Shown here piece after piece: positions 8,601 through 16,067 of a DNA stretch of 20,283 nt. Under the pieces are notes generated by a model. That model ran no database searches, had not been told where the DNA came from, and worked only from the letters and a program-made list of their open reading frames with translations. The stretch's first letter is position 1, and every line of letters begins with the position of its first letter. The DNA is from an uncultured bacterium. GTDB taxonomy: Bacteria > Actinomycetota > Coriobacteriia > Coriobacteriales > Coriobacteriaceae. The stretch spans positions 1 through 20,283 of the forward strand of contig CAJMSO010000009.1 in the NCBI GenBank assembly GCA_905216075.1, read 5' to 3'. Position numbers and translations under genes: made by a program.

Positions 8601-8759
8601 CGGCGCGGGAGCATTAAACTCCTGCACCTCGGGATCAAAGCCGTGGTTGCGGAAAATTTGAGCGATATCTTCGGCGGCCAAGCGCTCTTCTTCGCTGCAC
8701 GCCGGCGTGATGCCAGTGTTCTGCAACAGGTGGTTAATATAGTTCTGGGTGTTCGCCAT
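5670..8759 (-). CDS. Membrane protein with split, degenerate M28 peptidase domain and long disordered insert
   Basis: This 1029-aa protein starts at MANTQNYI, chosen because GGAG lies five bases upstream; the frame is open 50 codons further but with no ribosome site. Two membrane spans lie at about 57-95. The M28-like fold begins with VVVVAHYDSPR (H138, D140), is interrupted by two more hydrophobic spans (about 155-180 and 183-207), and resumes with SGSVCNKSSVAAM (219-230). About 650 low-complexity residues follow, rich in E, A, P and S, with a charged helix (EEKRAAAREAAERE) and a basic patch (RGLGGLFGRKKK). The fold ends at 886-1029. Zinc peptidases of this family use a bridging Asp, a Glu-Glu pair, an Asp and a His. 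Here the first is Cys222, the pair is Ser897-Asp898, the Asp is Glu924, and His1001 remains. I infer an inactive or altered enzyme held at the membrane. Substrate unknown. Confidence 0.75.
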   Translation of the reverse strand: MANTQNYINHLLQNTGITPACSEEERLAAEDIAQIFRNHGFDPEVQEFNAPAPSRMAFAVTGILAFAGALLMGIGGGIGLVGTLLAIVGAVLYVLERTGRPVISRLGKTGVSQNVIAYHKASGPLASPRNRPVVVVAHYDSPRAELLAREPYAPYRALIAKLLPIATIAPAAIAILRILPLPGALKVLLWIVAILASLVAFANAANIISNRFVLPYTSGSVCNKSSVAAMLGVMDNVAPYQGENEFPDDIPFDTYFGEQKRRAEEMARAAAEYAAVQQQNDYGNTIEYEEPAYTEDEYGQPVAPEGEQGEAFDEQIDGFEGASADETLIGVIAPESQVQDIPAEEPVADESAAESAEEPAAAEQAEPEPKLYRNAAGNIRFGSDAIRALGMLPESCTLDYEEGEEPTFEPAPQPDPVAAAQPDEANAIEAEADAEAAIDPAAGLDVMAPAPAPEELDNTEDDYDAYPQRVSYESDTDFSAELPVTTPHADIASAFSSIGASASHFFKGAFEKGKKLVGDFEEKRAAAREAAEREAAAQQQAAEAERERAAQEFEQNDAEQPVSVDVADATTSFEAPQPSPADVAGETATFETQQPVDSTVSFDATMTFEKQGTAIAEPLSAPVEDEPAAPDTVEDQSATEQVAADSSEQEPEPVAPEAPQADESRPYSTQIFTMPAPSDPGATVANAAPSQAETVDALMAQISSQASPRPNMNVPDPASAPAPMPSASPLASVPDPSMPSMQQANVASRTSLFDLPDPSAQVNDPFATAQGTEPTSAPVVPPMPVTSDVQPLETISAPAAPAAKPQKRGLGGLFGRKKKNEQDSMSDWLGVEDDYDAKKSGRGIGSWDNFEDDDDGWKGGATSSDGASAEDMLAAVASMGDDELLGHDIWFVATGASDRDGAGMKAFLVAHRDKLRGVFFINLESIGAGRLSVVTVEGEQQLLKGDRRIMNLVNKVCKSFHVDCGAFEMPYAKTDAYAALEASRRALTIAGVDGPRLACAHTEDDLPYNVNPTNIATVSEVVTEVIRRS

Positions 8760-8956
8760 ATGCGCTCCACATCCATAATCCGACAAATAGGCCCAATGTA
8801 TGCACATTAGAACCGTATATAGTCGAAAGTATACCCCGAGCGGGCGCAAACGGCCGAATTCTGGGCATCTTAACGCCCCAAGCGGACAAGGATATAGCCT
8901 AATCTCCATATCGGACTAAAATCATGGCATCAAACACCTTCCCATGCGAGGATTCT
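8760..8956. promoter_or_regulatory. Divergent promoter region between the M28-like gene and the WYL operon
   Basis: This is a 197-base gap between genes read away from each other. On the reverse strand it holds TATACT (8828-8833) and a nearby TATATA-type box that could serve as -10 elements for the M28-like gene, though no good -35 is seen. On the forward side GATATAGCC/TAATCT near 8890-8903 is a weak candidate. An ATG at 8924 in frame with the WYL gene has no ribosome site. No clear operator repeat was found. Confidence 0.35.
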
Positions 8957-9979
8957 ATGACGGCAAGCGATACAACCGTAACGAATAAAAATGGGGCGCC
9001 GGAACCCGGTTTCGACAAGACCGCCCAGCGCATCCTCAATCTGTTCTTTGTCCTCAACAGCTCTCCCGAGCCATTGACCACAGAGCAAATTGTCCTGGAT
9101 TCCGATCTTGGCTATGGGTCGGGCAATATCGACTCGGACAAGCGCAAGTTTCGCCGCGATCGCGAAAAACTCCTCGAACGCGGAATCACGATCAAGGAAG
9201 TTCGCGCAGCAGGCGCTCAAGAAACCGAAGAAAGCGCGTGGACCATCGATCGCGAGCACACGTTTGCGGCCGGTGGCCTCATCACCGCAGACGACGCGGA
9301 CATCTTGCTCGACGCTATCGACCAGACCCTTGCGACCGGTTCGGCCGCGTTTGCCACGCCGCTTGCAGACATACGCTCCAAGATTGCCTACCTCACCGGC
9401 GCATCGACCGCAGAAGAGCCTCCCGCCCGTCGCTTACCCGCCGTCGATGCGGTGTGGAGCGCTTTCGCCGAACGCTGCGCACTGCGCTTTTTGTATCAAA
9501 ACGGGCACGGGGAGCAAAAAGAGCGCACCGTCTGCGTATACGGCATGTTTGAGCACGAGGGTGTGGCGTATTTTTGCGGACTCGACAACGCCACCGATGA
9601 AATCAGGACGTTTCGCTGCGACCGTATCGTTCGCGCATGGCGCCCCTCGAAGGCCTACTCCATCCCCGCCGACTTTAACCTGAACGATCGCCTGTTCTTC
9701 GAGTTTGATTTTGCCGATTGCAAGCCCGTTATGGCGACCTTTTCGTTTGCCCCGCAAGCCCAGGCCGACATGGTCAGCGGCCTAACGCGCGGTCGCGGGG
9801 AGCTCACGCACACCGAAGAGGGTTGGACCTGGACCGTCGGCGTGCGCGACCTTAATGCCGCTGCCTCGTTTTGTATGGAGCACGCCATGGACGGCATGAG
9901 ACCCGTTGCCCCCGATGCACTTAAACTGGCGTGGAACCACCTCATCGAAAGGACGGTGCACGAGCATGCCCGTGCGTAA
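8957..9979 (+). CDS. WYL-domain transcriptional regulator, first of a pair (PafB/PafC-like)
   Basis: This is a predicted DNA-binding regulator of 340 aa. The start at 8957 (MTASDTTV) is preferred over the in-frame ATG at 8924 because AGGA lies six bases before it. The layout is an N-terminal winged-helix region at about 20-80 (AQRILNLFFVLNSSPEPLTTEQIV, then KRKFRRDREKLLERG), a middle helical part, and a WYL domain at about 165-235 (LRFLYQNG, then VYGMFEHEGVAYFCGLD, then EIRTFRCDRI). A WCX-like C-terminal extension follows. WYL domains bind nucleic acid or small ligands; in other actinobacteria such pairs (PafB and PafC) activate a RecA-independent DNA damage response. Equivalence here is inferred from the tandem arrangement only. 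The WYL tryptophan position reads VAYF, so the signature residue is not conserved. The stop overlaps the next gene by 14 bases. Confidence 0.82.
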   Translation: MTASDTTVTNKNGAPEPGFDKTAQRILNLFFVLNSSPEPLTTEQIVLDSDLGYGSGNIDSDKRKFRRDREKLLERGITIKEVRAAGAQETEESAWTIDREHTFAAGGLITADDADILLDAIDQTLATGSAAFATPLADIRSKIAYLTGASTAEEPPARRLPAVDAVWSAFAERCALRFLYQNGHGEQKERTVCVYGMFEHEGVAYFCGLDNATDEIRTFRCDRIVRAWRPSKAYSIPADFNLNDRLFFEFDFADCKPVMATFSFAPQAQADMVSGLTRGRGELTHTEEGWTWTVGVRDLNAAASFCMEHAMDGMRPVAPDALKLAWNHLIERTVHEHARA

Positions 9980-10883
9980 ACTCACCAGCGAGCAAAGGCT
10001 CTCGCGTGCGATTGACATCATGGAGGCCCTCTACGCTGCCGGCGAGACCGGTATGACACGAGGGGATATCTGCAGCCGTTTTGATATCACGGGTGCGGCG
10101 CTCGACGAAATTATCGATATCGTCTCGACCCTCGCTGACCGTGAGTCGGGAGCACGCATCATCTGCGAACGCCACGGCGAGTGCATCATCCTGACAGGCG
10201 ATGCGGGGCGTGTGCTGCCCTTGCGCCTAAGTGCCGCCGAAGGTGCCGTGCTCAACCACGAACTCGAATCGATGGGAATCGACTCTCGGGCAGCAGAGCG
10301 TATCCGACACGCCCTCCTACCCGAGAAACTCGGCTACAACCAGCGCGTCGTCGATACCGTTGCCCGAGGATCGCACTGGCAACAGCTGAACTGCGCGATT
10401 CAAGACGGCGTTCGATGCCGCATCATCTACCGTTCGATGGACGACACACGGCCGCGTGAGCGTCTCATCGACCCCCTGCGCATCGCGACGCATGGCGACC
10501 AAACATATCTGATTGCCTGGGATGTCGAAGTTGATGCGCAGCGCTCCTACCGCATGGACAAAATCGAAGGCCTTGCCCTTACCGATGATTCCGTGGAGCG
10601 CCACACACCCGCGTCCTTGTCCCTCCACGAATCCCTTTCCCAAGCGGAGCAGAGCGCAAAACTCCTCATGCCGCTCGACATGGCAGAGCGCCTAGACTGG
10701 GCCGGCATCATGTCGATTGAGCCAAACGGGGCAGACATGGCGACGGTGACCGTGCGTTATGGGTCAGAGCACTGGCTGTTCTGCCAGGTAATCGCAGCGG
10801 GCGGAGCCATCCGCATACTGGATGACCCCGCCCAGGCATTGCGTCTATGCGATATGGCGAAGAGCCTGACCTGCCCGCTTTAA
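9966..10883 (+). CDS. WYL-domain transcriptional regulator, second of a pair (PafB/PafC-like)
   Basis: This is the 305-aa partner of the preceding regulator. The start is MPVRKLTS at 9966, inside the 3' end of the first gene (14-base overlap); AAGGA at 9949-9953 is rather far (about 12 bases), so translation is probably coupled. An N-terminal helix-turn-helix covers about residues 8-65 (SRAIDIMEALYAAGETGMTR...). A WYL domain spans about 140-215 (VRCRIIYRSMDDTRPRERLIDPLRI, then DQTYLIAWD, then RSYRMDKIEGL), followed by a C-terminal WCX-like region. Two WYL proteins made from overlapping frames suggest a heterodimer. No terminator follows; the gene ends in the four bases that also form the stop of the facing dinG gene. 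Confidence 0.82.
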   Translation: MPVRKLTSEQRLSRAIDIMEALYAAGETGMTRGDICSRFDITGAALDEIIDIVSTLADRESGARIICERHGECIILTGDAGRVLPLRLSAAEGAVLNHELESMGIDSRAAERIRHALLPEKLGYNQRVVDTVARGSHWQQLNCAIQDGVRCRIIYRSMDDTRPRERLIDPLRIATHGDQTYLIAWDVEVDAQRSYRMDKIEGLALTDDSVERHTPASLSLHESLSQAEQSAKLLMPLDMAERLDWAGIMSIEPNGADMATVTVRYGSEHWLFCQVIAAGGAIRILDDPAQALRLCDMAKSLTCPL

Positions 10884-13774
10884 CGGCGTCGCTCGTGGCG
10901 TGCACGCCACAGCTGCAAATAATGACCGATCTGTGCCGACTCGATACGCTGGTAGGAAGTCGTGGGCAGCGACGTCAAGAACTTCTTGCCGTAGCCCTTT
11001 GTCACCAAGCGCGGATCTGCCAAGATGAGCACACCGCAATCGGTCGACGAGCGGATGAGACGGCCGGCGGCCTGCTTCACTTCGAGCACCGCCTCGGGCA
11101 GCGAGTAGCGCGCCCAAGCGCGGTCCTCGCGCAGGTTGCGCTCACACGAAAGAGGATCCGTGGGGCTCGAGAACGGCAGCTTGGGAATAATGACGCAACG
11201 CAGTGTCTCGCCGCTGGCGTCAAAGCCCTCCCAAAAGGCCTTGAGCGCAAAGAGCGATGAAGTCGGCTCGTTGATAAACCGATCGCGCAGACGACGTGGG
11301 GACGAGTTACGCTGTTGGCAATTGAGCTCCAGACCCGCTCGCGCCAATTTGGGCTCGACACGGGCATACAGATCCTCCATATCGCGCCTGTTAGTGAAGA
11401 GCGTGAGCACCGATCCACCCATGGCGAGATGGGCATCGACCAGCACGCACTCGAGCGCCGACAGATAGCGCTCACGATCGCGCGGATCGGGAATGTCCCC
11501 CGCCACGACCACGGCCATATTCGAGTCAAAGTCATAGCTCGAATCCAGGTGCAGCGATGAGGATGTCGACGCACCGATGCGATCGAGGCCGACGGCATGG
11601 TTGAAATGCTCAAAGCTCTTGGACACCGTCATGGTCGCCGAAGCGAAGATGGCCGTGTGCACCTCGGGCAACCACTCGTTCGCCAGGGCCTCGCCGATAT
11701 CGATGCGCTCGGCGGTCATAGACTCCCCGCCCGCACGCAGCCGACGGTTAACCTGCAGCGAGTACACGTAGTGCTCATCCGTACCTTCAATGATGAGCTT
11801 GAGATTCTCGACCAACTCGTGCAGACGGCGCGAAATGTCGCCCAGGTCGACGACGACCTCGGGCTTATCGGCAGCGACAGCTTGCACCAGCGCGTCTACG
11901 CTTTTATCCGCCTGTTCCAGCGCATCGATCGCAGTGTGGGCCGACTGCAAAAAATCGTGCCAGTCATCCGACTCGCGCAGCTCGGGGCCAATCCACAGAT
12001 TCGCGTTGTCATAGCTCCCGCGGGCACGGCGGCCAAGCTCGCGCACTCCATCGAACACATCGGCAATCGCCATACTCGCACGGGCAACCGTCGACGTCGC
12101 TTTGGCGGTGAGTCCCAGGTAGAGCGTAGAGCCCTCGGAAGTGGCCAGGTCACGGGAAACCTGACTCAGCGCGCCGGCACTCGACCCACCCAAGCGCTCA
12201 AACAGCACGCGCGACTCATCGGCCGAAACCACGCGCGCCCATTGGCGACGAGCCTCGCGCTCGATGGAATGGGCCTCGTCGACCACCCAGTGACGAATCG
12301 GAGGCAAAATCCTTCCCTCGGCGGCCACGTTGCGGAACAGCAGGGAATGGTTGGTGACCACCACGTCGGCATGTGCCGCACGGCGGCGCGCCCCGTGGAC
12401 CAGGCATTTGTCAGGGAAGAACGGACACAGACGACGAGCACACTCGCGCGAAGCCGTCGTAAAGTCGGGACGGTTGACGCTGCGCCAGCGAATGCCGAGC
12501 GAATCGAGGTCGCCATCGGCAGATTGGCACACATACGCCATGATCACCGCAACCGCCGTGAGCGTGTCGGCAGGATCGCGCTTGGTGGTGATCTCAACCT
12601 GACTACGGCTCATGCGTTCGAGCTTGCGCAGGCACGGATAGTGATCATAGCCCTTGAGTGCACAAAATGACAGGCCGCCGTCCAGCTGTTCGGCGAGCTT
12701 TGGCAGCTCGTGGTACATAAGTTGGTCGGCAAGATTATTCGATTTGGTCGCAATGCCAACGGTAATGTTGTTTCGGCGAGCGGCCTCGGCGAAAGGCACG
12801 AGATAGGCCATCGACTTACCGACGCCCGTGCCCGCCTCGATCACGCGATGGGTACCCGTGACCAGCGCATCGCGCACCTCAACCGCCATCGCGATCTGCT
12901 CGTCGCGCGGCTCATAGGTGGGGTACATACGATTGACCAGGCCGCCGGGGGCGTAATCCGTCTCGATCTCTTCACGGCTCGGCATCTTAAGGACCGGCAG
13001 CTCGTCCGCATCAACGCGATCGTCCGCGCGATCGGCCTTGAGCACATCGGCACGAGCGGCGCTGAGCGAAAATATCGAACCCGGGTTCTGGCCAGCCAAA
13101 AAAGAAAAAATGGGGCGATAGGACCAAGGCACGTCCGCGTGCATGTCCGCCAAGCGCGCCATAAGGCCCGAAGGCAGGTCGGTAAGTGCGACCAACAGCA
13201 CGCGCCACACACCGCACAGGGCATCAACGTCTGCGTTCGCACGGTGCGATACCGAATCGCACCCAAACAAGTCGACCATAAAGGACAGTTTGTGCGATAT
13301 CAGGCGAGGAAGCGCAATGCGCGATAGCGCCAGCGAATCAATCCAGATATCACTCACGTTGACACCGCCTTTGACCGATTCGATAAACGACCGGTCAAAC
13401 GTGGCGTTATGCGCGATAACAGGACAGCCGCCCACAAAATCGGCGAGTGCCGCGACGGCCTCGACGGCCGACGGGGCATCTGCCACATCGGCATTTGTAA
13501 TGCTCGTGAGCTCGGTAATCTCGGTGGGAATCAGTTGCTTGGGATGCACGAAGGTATCGAAGCGGTCGACGACCTCGCGGCCCGAAAGACGGGCCGCGGA
13601 AATCTCAATTAACTCGTTGTCCTGCACCGAAAGACCCGTGGTCTCGGTATCGAGGACGATTACATCCTCCTCGATGAGGCCAAACGACTGCGTCTTGGCG
13701 CGCTCGGCGAGCGTGGCGTAAGAATCGATGACAAACTGCGGCGTTCCAGGAGATACGGCGTCCTCAATTAGCAT
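10880..13774 (-). CDS. dinG: DinG-family protein: DEDDh 3'-5' exonuclease fused to an Fe-S superfamily 2 helicase
   Basis: This 964-aa protein starts at MLIEDAVS (13774), overlapping the end of ddl by 7 bases. Residues 35-200 form a DEDDh exonuclease like the proofreading epsilon subunit: DTETTG (42-47), AHNATFD (121-127) and HRANAD (177-182). The rest is an XPD/DinG-type helicase, with a Q-motif region (YEPRDEQIAMA, about 287), Walker A GTGVGKS (315-321), the DEAH box (499-502) and motif VI QAAGRLIR (901-908). Between Walker A and DEAH lie four cysteines, C381, C445, C450 and C457, spaced much like the Fe-S ligands of Escherichia coli DinG. The expected role is unwinding damaged or R-loop-type DNA with 3' trimming. 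Catalytic residues of both domains are present, so both activities are plausible. No break in frame was seen. Confidence 0.9.
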   Translation of the reverse strand: MLIEDAVSPGTPQFVIDSYATLAERAKTQSFGLIEEDVIVLDTETTGLSVQDNELIEISAARLSGREVVDRFDTFVHPKQLIPTEITELTSITNADVADAPSAVEAVAALADFVGGCPVIAHNATFDRSFIESVKGGVNVSDIWIDSLALSRIALPRLISHKLSFMVDLFGCDSVSHRANADVDALCGVWRVLLVALTDLPSGLMARLADMHADVPWSYRPIFSFLAGQNPGSIFSLSAARADVLKADRADDRVDADELPVLKMPSREEIETDYAPGGLVNRMYPTYEPRDEQIAMAVEVRDALVTGTHRVIEAGTGVGKSMAYLVPFAEAARRNNITVGIATKSNNLADQLMYHELPKLAEQLDGGLSFCALKGYDHYPCLRKLERMSRSQVEITTKRDPADTLTAVAVIMAYVCQSADGDLDSLGIRWRSVNRPDFTTASRECARRLCPFFPDKCLVHGARRRAAHADVVVTNHSLLFRNVAAEGRILPPIRHWVVDEAHSIEREARRQWARVVSADESRVLFERLGGSSAGALSQVSRDLATSEGSTLYLGLTAKATSTVARASMAIADVFDGVRELGRRARGSYDNANLWIGPELRESDDWHDFLQSAHTAIDALEQADKSVDALVQAVAADKPEVVVDLGDISRRLHELVENLKLIIEGTDEHYVYSLQVNRRLRAGGESMTAERIDIGEALANEWLPEVHTAIFASATMTVSKSFEHFNHAVGLDRIGASTSSSLHLDSSYDFDSNMAVVVAGDIPDPRDRERYLSALECVLVDAHLAMGGSVLTLFTNRRDMEDLYARVEPKLARAGLELNCQQRNSSPRRLRDRFINEPTSSLFALKAFWEGFDASGETLRCVIIPKLPFSSPTDPLSCERNLREDRAWARYSLPEAVLEVKQAAGRLIRSSTDCGVLILADPRLVTKGYGKKFLTSLPTTSYQRIESAQIGHYLQLWRARHERRR

Positions 13775-14733
13775 GCAACGCCTGCTCGACGGAGACCCAT
13801 ACGGATCAGGCTGTCGCACACTTGCGGGAACGTCATGTCGTCGGTATGGCGAATCTCGTCAGGATACAGCGACGTATCGGTCATGCCGGGAATGGTGTTG
13901 GTCTCGAGAATGACAGGGCCGTCCTCGCTCACGATAAAATCGCTGCGCGAAATGCCCAGACAGCCGAGGGCCTTATGGGCCGCACAGGCAAGTTCCTGGG
14001 CACGCGCATAGTTTTCGGGCGAAATCTGCGCCGGAATGCGGTGGATATCCGTGGGATCGACGTACTTTACATCCAGGTCGTAGAACTCGCAGTCCTCAGG
14101 CTTGCGAATCTCCACAATCGGCAGCGCGCGCACGTCGTCCTCGCCATACACGCCCACGGTGATCTCGGTTCCCTCGATGCACTTTTCGACCAGCACCTTA
14201 TCGCCGTACTCAAAAGCCTTGGCGATTGCCGCCGGCAACTCGGAGGGCTCGTGAACGAGCGAAATGCCGTAGCTGGAGCCGTTGACGGCGGGCTTTACAA
14301 AGCAACGCTCGCCACAAATCTCGACGATACGATCGATATCGACCTCGTCGCCCGCCTCAAGCGCCAGACCGGGGGCAATGGGGATGCCCGCCTTGGCATA
14401 CAGAAGCTTTGAAACCTCTTTATCAGCGCCACATGCGCTGGCGAGCACACCTGACGCCGTGTAGGGAATACCCAGCGTCTCCATGGCCCCCTGCACGGCG
14501 CCATCCTCGCCGCCGGCGCCGTGCATGGCGATAAACGCCACGTCGAAGCCACCGGTCGCCATAGTCACCATAAAGTCATCGGCAGCGGTGTCGAGCAGCT
14601 CCACCGAGGTGTAGCCGGCCTCCTTCAGTGCCGCCACGACGTTCTTTCCCGAATTGAGCGAAATCTCGCGTTCGGCGGAATGGCCGCCCGCCAAGACCGC
14701 TACGTGCATGTTCTCTAGGCTTTTACCCGGCAT
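13768..14733 (-). CDS. ddl: D-alanine--D-alanine ligase
   Basis: This cytoplasmic ATP-grasp enzyme joins two D-alanines for the peptidoglycan stem peptide. At 321 aa it has normal family length. The key motifs are AGGHSAEREIS (15-25), HGAGGEDGAVQG (71-82), the ATP-binding loop KPAVNGSSYG (147-156), EFYDLDVKY (216-224) and ETNTIPGMT (277-285) with the metal-binding Glu and Asn. The tyrosine at the end of the omega-loop motif is the residue typical of D-Ala-D-Ala rather than D-Ala-D-lactate makers, which suggests vancomycin-type targets are unaltered. The start at 14733 has a strong ribosome site (AGGAGGAG, seven bases upstream). It heads a two-gene unit with dinG; the reading frames overlap by 7 bases. 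Confidence 0.96.
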   Translation of the reverse strand: MPGKSLENMHVAVLAGGHSAEREISLNSGKNVVAALKEAGYTSVELLDTAADDFMVTMATGGFDVAFIAMHGAGGEDGAVQGAMETLGIPYTASGVLASACGADKEVSKLLYAKAGIPIAPGLALEAGDEVDIDRIVEICGERCFVKPAVNGSSYGISLVHEPSELPAAIAKAFEYGDKVLVEKCIEGTEITVGVYGEDDVRALPIVEIRKPEDCEFYDLDVKYVDPTDIHRIPAQISPENYARAQELACAAHKALGCLGISRSDFIVSEDGPVILETNTIPGMTDTSLYPDEIRHTDDMTFPQVCDSLIRMGLRRAGVAC

Positions 14734-14818
14734 GGGCAGACTCCTCCTCTATAATTCCTGCAGCTGATACCATATTGTAGCGATACCCTCTACGTTTCCC
14801 CAAAATCGAAAGGCTTCC

Positions 14819-15871
14819 ATGAATCCCAGGACTAAATCTCAAGACATTCGCGACTTGAGCCAAAACGATATTCGCGAACTTGTCGCCGAACTCGGTCAAC
14901 CCGCTTTTCGCGCGAAGCAGCTCATCGAATGGGTTTTTGAGAAGAACGTTTGTTCGTTTGATGACATGACCAACCTTCCCAAGGCCTTCCGCGAGCAGCT
15001 GAAGGAGGCATTTGCCTTCGACACGCCGACCGAGCTCACCAAGCAGGTGTCTAAGGATGGCTCTCGTAAATACCTACTCGAGTACCACGACGGCATCTCC
15101 GTCGAGACCGTAGGCATGCCTCGTCGCAACAAGCTGTCTGTCTGCGTATCTACCCAAGCCGGCTGTGGTATGGGCTGCGCTTTTTGCGCTACCGGCCTGA
15201 ACGGCCTCAAGCGCTCACTGACCGCTCAAGAGATCGTTGACCAGGTACTACATGTTTCCAACGACTTTGGTGAGCGCGCGACGAGCGTCGTGTTCATGGG
15301 CCAGGGTGAGCCTTTCGCCAACTACGACGAGGTCCTCAAGGCACTGCGTATTCTTAATGACACCGATGGAATCGGTATTGGAGCACGTCATCTCACTGTC
15401 TCCACCAGCGGCGTCATTCCTGGTATTCGCAAGTTTGCCGACATTCCCGAGCAGTTCACGCTCGCCGTCTCGCTGCACTCTGCCATTCAGTCCACGCGCA
15501 ATAAGCTCATGCCGGGCGTTAAGAAGTACACGCTTTTGCGCCTTCACGAGGCCCTTCAGCTCTACACCGAAAAGACCGGCCGCCGTCCGACATACGAATA
15601 CGCCATGATCGAGGGCGTCAATGACACCAACCCCGAGATGCAGGCGCTCTGCGACTTCTGCGAGGGCACGCTGTGCCACGTCAACCTGATCCAGCTCAAC
15701 GATATCGAAGGCAGTCCTCTCAAGCCGTCGCCGATTCATAAGGTTGAAGACCTTCAGCGTCGTCTTGAGTCCCGTGGCATTGAGACCACGATCCGTAACT
15801 CTCGTGGCAACGATATCGACGCTGCTTGCGGCCAGCTCAAGCAGCGCTTCAAGATTCAGAAGAACGCGTAG
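14819..15871 (+). CDS. rlmN: Dual-specificity RNA methyltransferase RlmN (radical SAM)
   Basis: The enzyme methylates C2 of A2503 in 23S rRNA and of A37 in some tRNAs, using two SAM molecules and a [4Fe-4S] cluster. At 350 aa it is full length. The radical SAM motif CGMGCAFC gives C116, C120 and C123. The N-terminal accessory domain covers 1-95, and GQGEPFANYDEV and the SLHSAIQSTRNKLMP segment are typical. The methyl-carrying cysteine near the C-terminus is C337 (DIDAACGQL). The start is supported by AAAGG upstream of the ATG. It is transcribed away from ddl and is followed by a strong terminator, so it is probably a single-gene unit. Confidence 0.97.
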   Translation: MNPRTKSQDIRDLSQNDIRELVAELGQPAFRAKQLIEWVFEKNVCSFDDMTNLPKAFREQLKEAFAFDTPTELTKQVSKDGSRKYLLEYHDGISVETVGMPRRNKLSVCVSTQAGCGMGCAFCATGLNGLKRSLTAQEIVDQVLHVSNDFGERATSVVFMGQGEPFANYDEVLKALRILNDTDGIGIGARHLTVSTSGVIPGIRKFADIPEQFTLAVSLHSAIQSTRNKLMPGVKKYTLLRLHEALQLYTEKTGRRPTYEYAMIEGVNDTNPEMQALCDFCEGTLCHVNLIQLNDIEGSPLKPSPIHKVEDLQRRLESRGIETTIRNSRGNDIDAACGQLKQRFKIQKNA

Positions 15872-15906
15872 GGGAGACTAACCTAAACGTTTCATGCGAA
15901 ACATCG

Positions 15907-15942
15907 AACGGCCCCGGTTGCCTAATTGCAACCGGGGCCGTT
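15907..15942 (+). terminator. Rho-independent terminator of rlmN
   Basis: A perfect 15-bp stem (15907-15921 with 15928-15942) has a 6-base loop CTAATT and is followed by TTTCAT. It lies 35 bases after the rlmN stop. The flank is A-rich on the left (CGAA) only weakly, so forward use is favoured. Confidence 0.85.
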
Positions 15943-15998
15943 TCATATCTATCATTAATCTGTATGGCGCAGTTGTTCAACACTTTTTCGCAAGAAAT

Positions 15999-16036
15999 AA
16001 GGGGTCCCCGTTCTGGCGTTCAGAGAAGGACCCCTT
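15999..16036 (-). terminator. Rho-independent terminator of the parA-parB operon
   Basis: A 9-bp perfect stem AAGGGGTCC / GGACCCCTT (15999-16007 with 16028-16036) has a 20-base loop. On the reverse strand it is followed by TTATTTCTT. It lies 28 bases past the stop of the small membrane protein gene and faces the rlmN terminator, so the two convergent units are each closed. Confidence 0.72.
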
Positions 16037-16055
16037 CAATAAAGGCTAGTAATTG

Positions 16056-16067
16056 TTAGGTACCTAA
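16056..16067. repeat. 12-bp palindrome TTAGGTACCTAA, copy 1
   Basis: A perfect 12-bp palindrome overlaps the TAG stop of the small membrane protein gene (stop at 16064-16066). The same 12 bases, within 14 shared bases GTTAGGTACCTAAA, recur at 19556-19569. Function unknown; it could be a protein-binding site or chance. Confidence 0.5.

Noticed and set aside
8760..8909. A 50-residue N-terminal extension of the M28-like protein
   Set aside because: No ribosome site precedes the upstream start, the extension is Cys/Tyr/Arg-rich and unlike a signal, and GGAG sits correctly before the inner ATG at 8759.
11597..12670. A 357-codon forward frame opposite dinG
   Set aside because: dinG motifs (DEAH, Walker A, Fe-S cysteines) run unbroken on the reverse strand here. 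The antisense product shows no recognisable domain.
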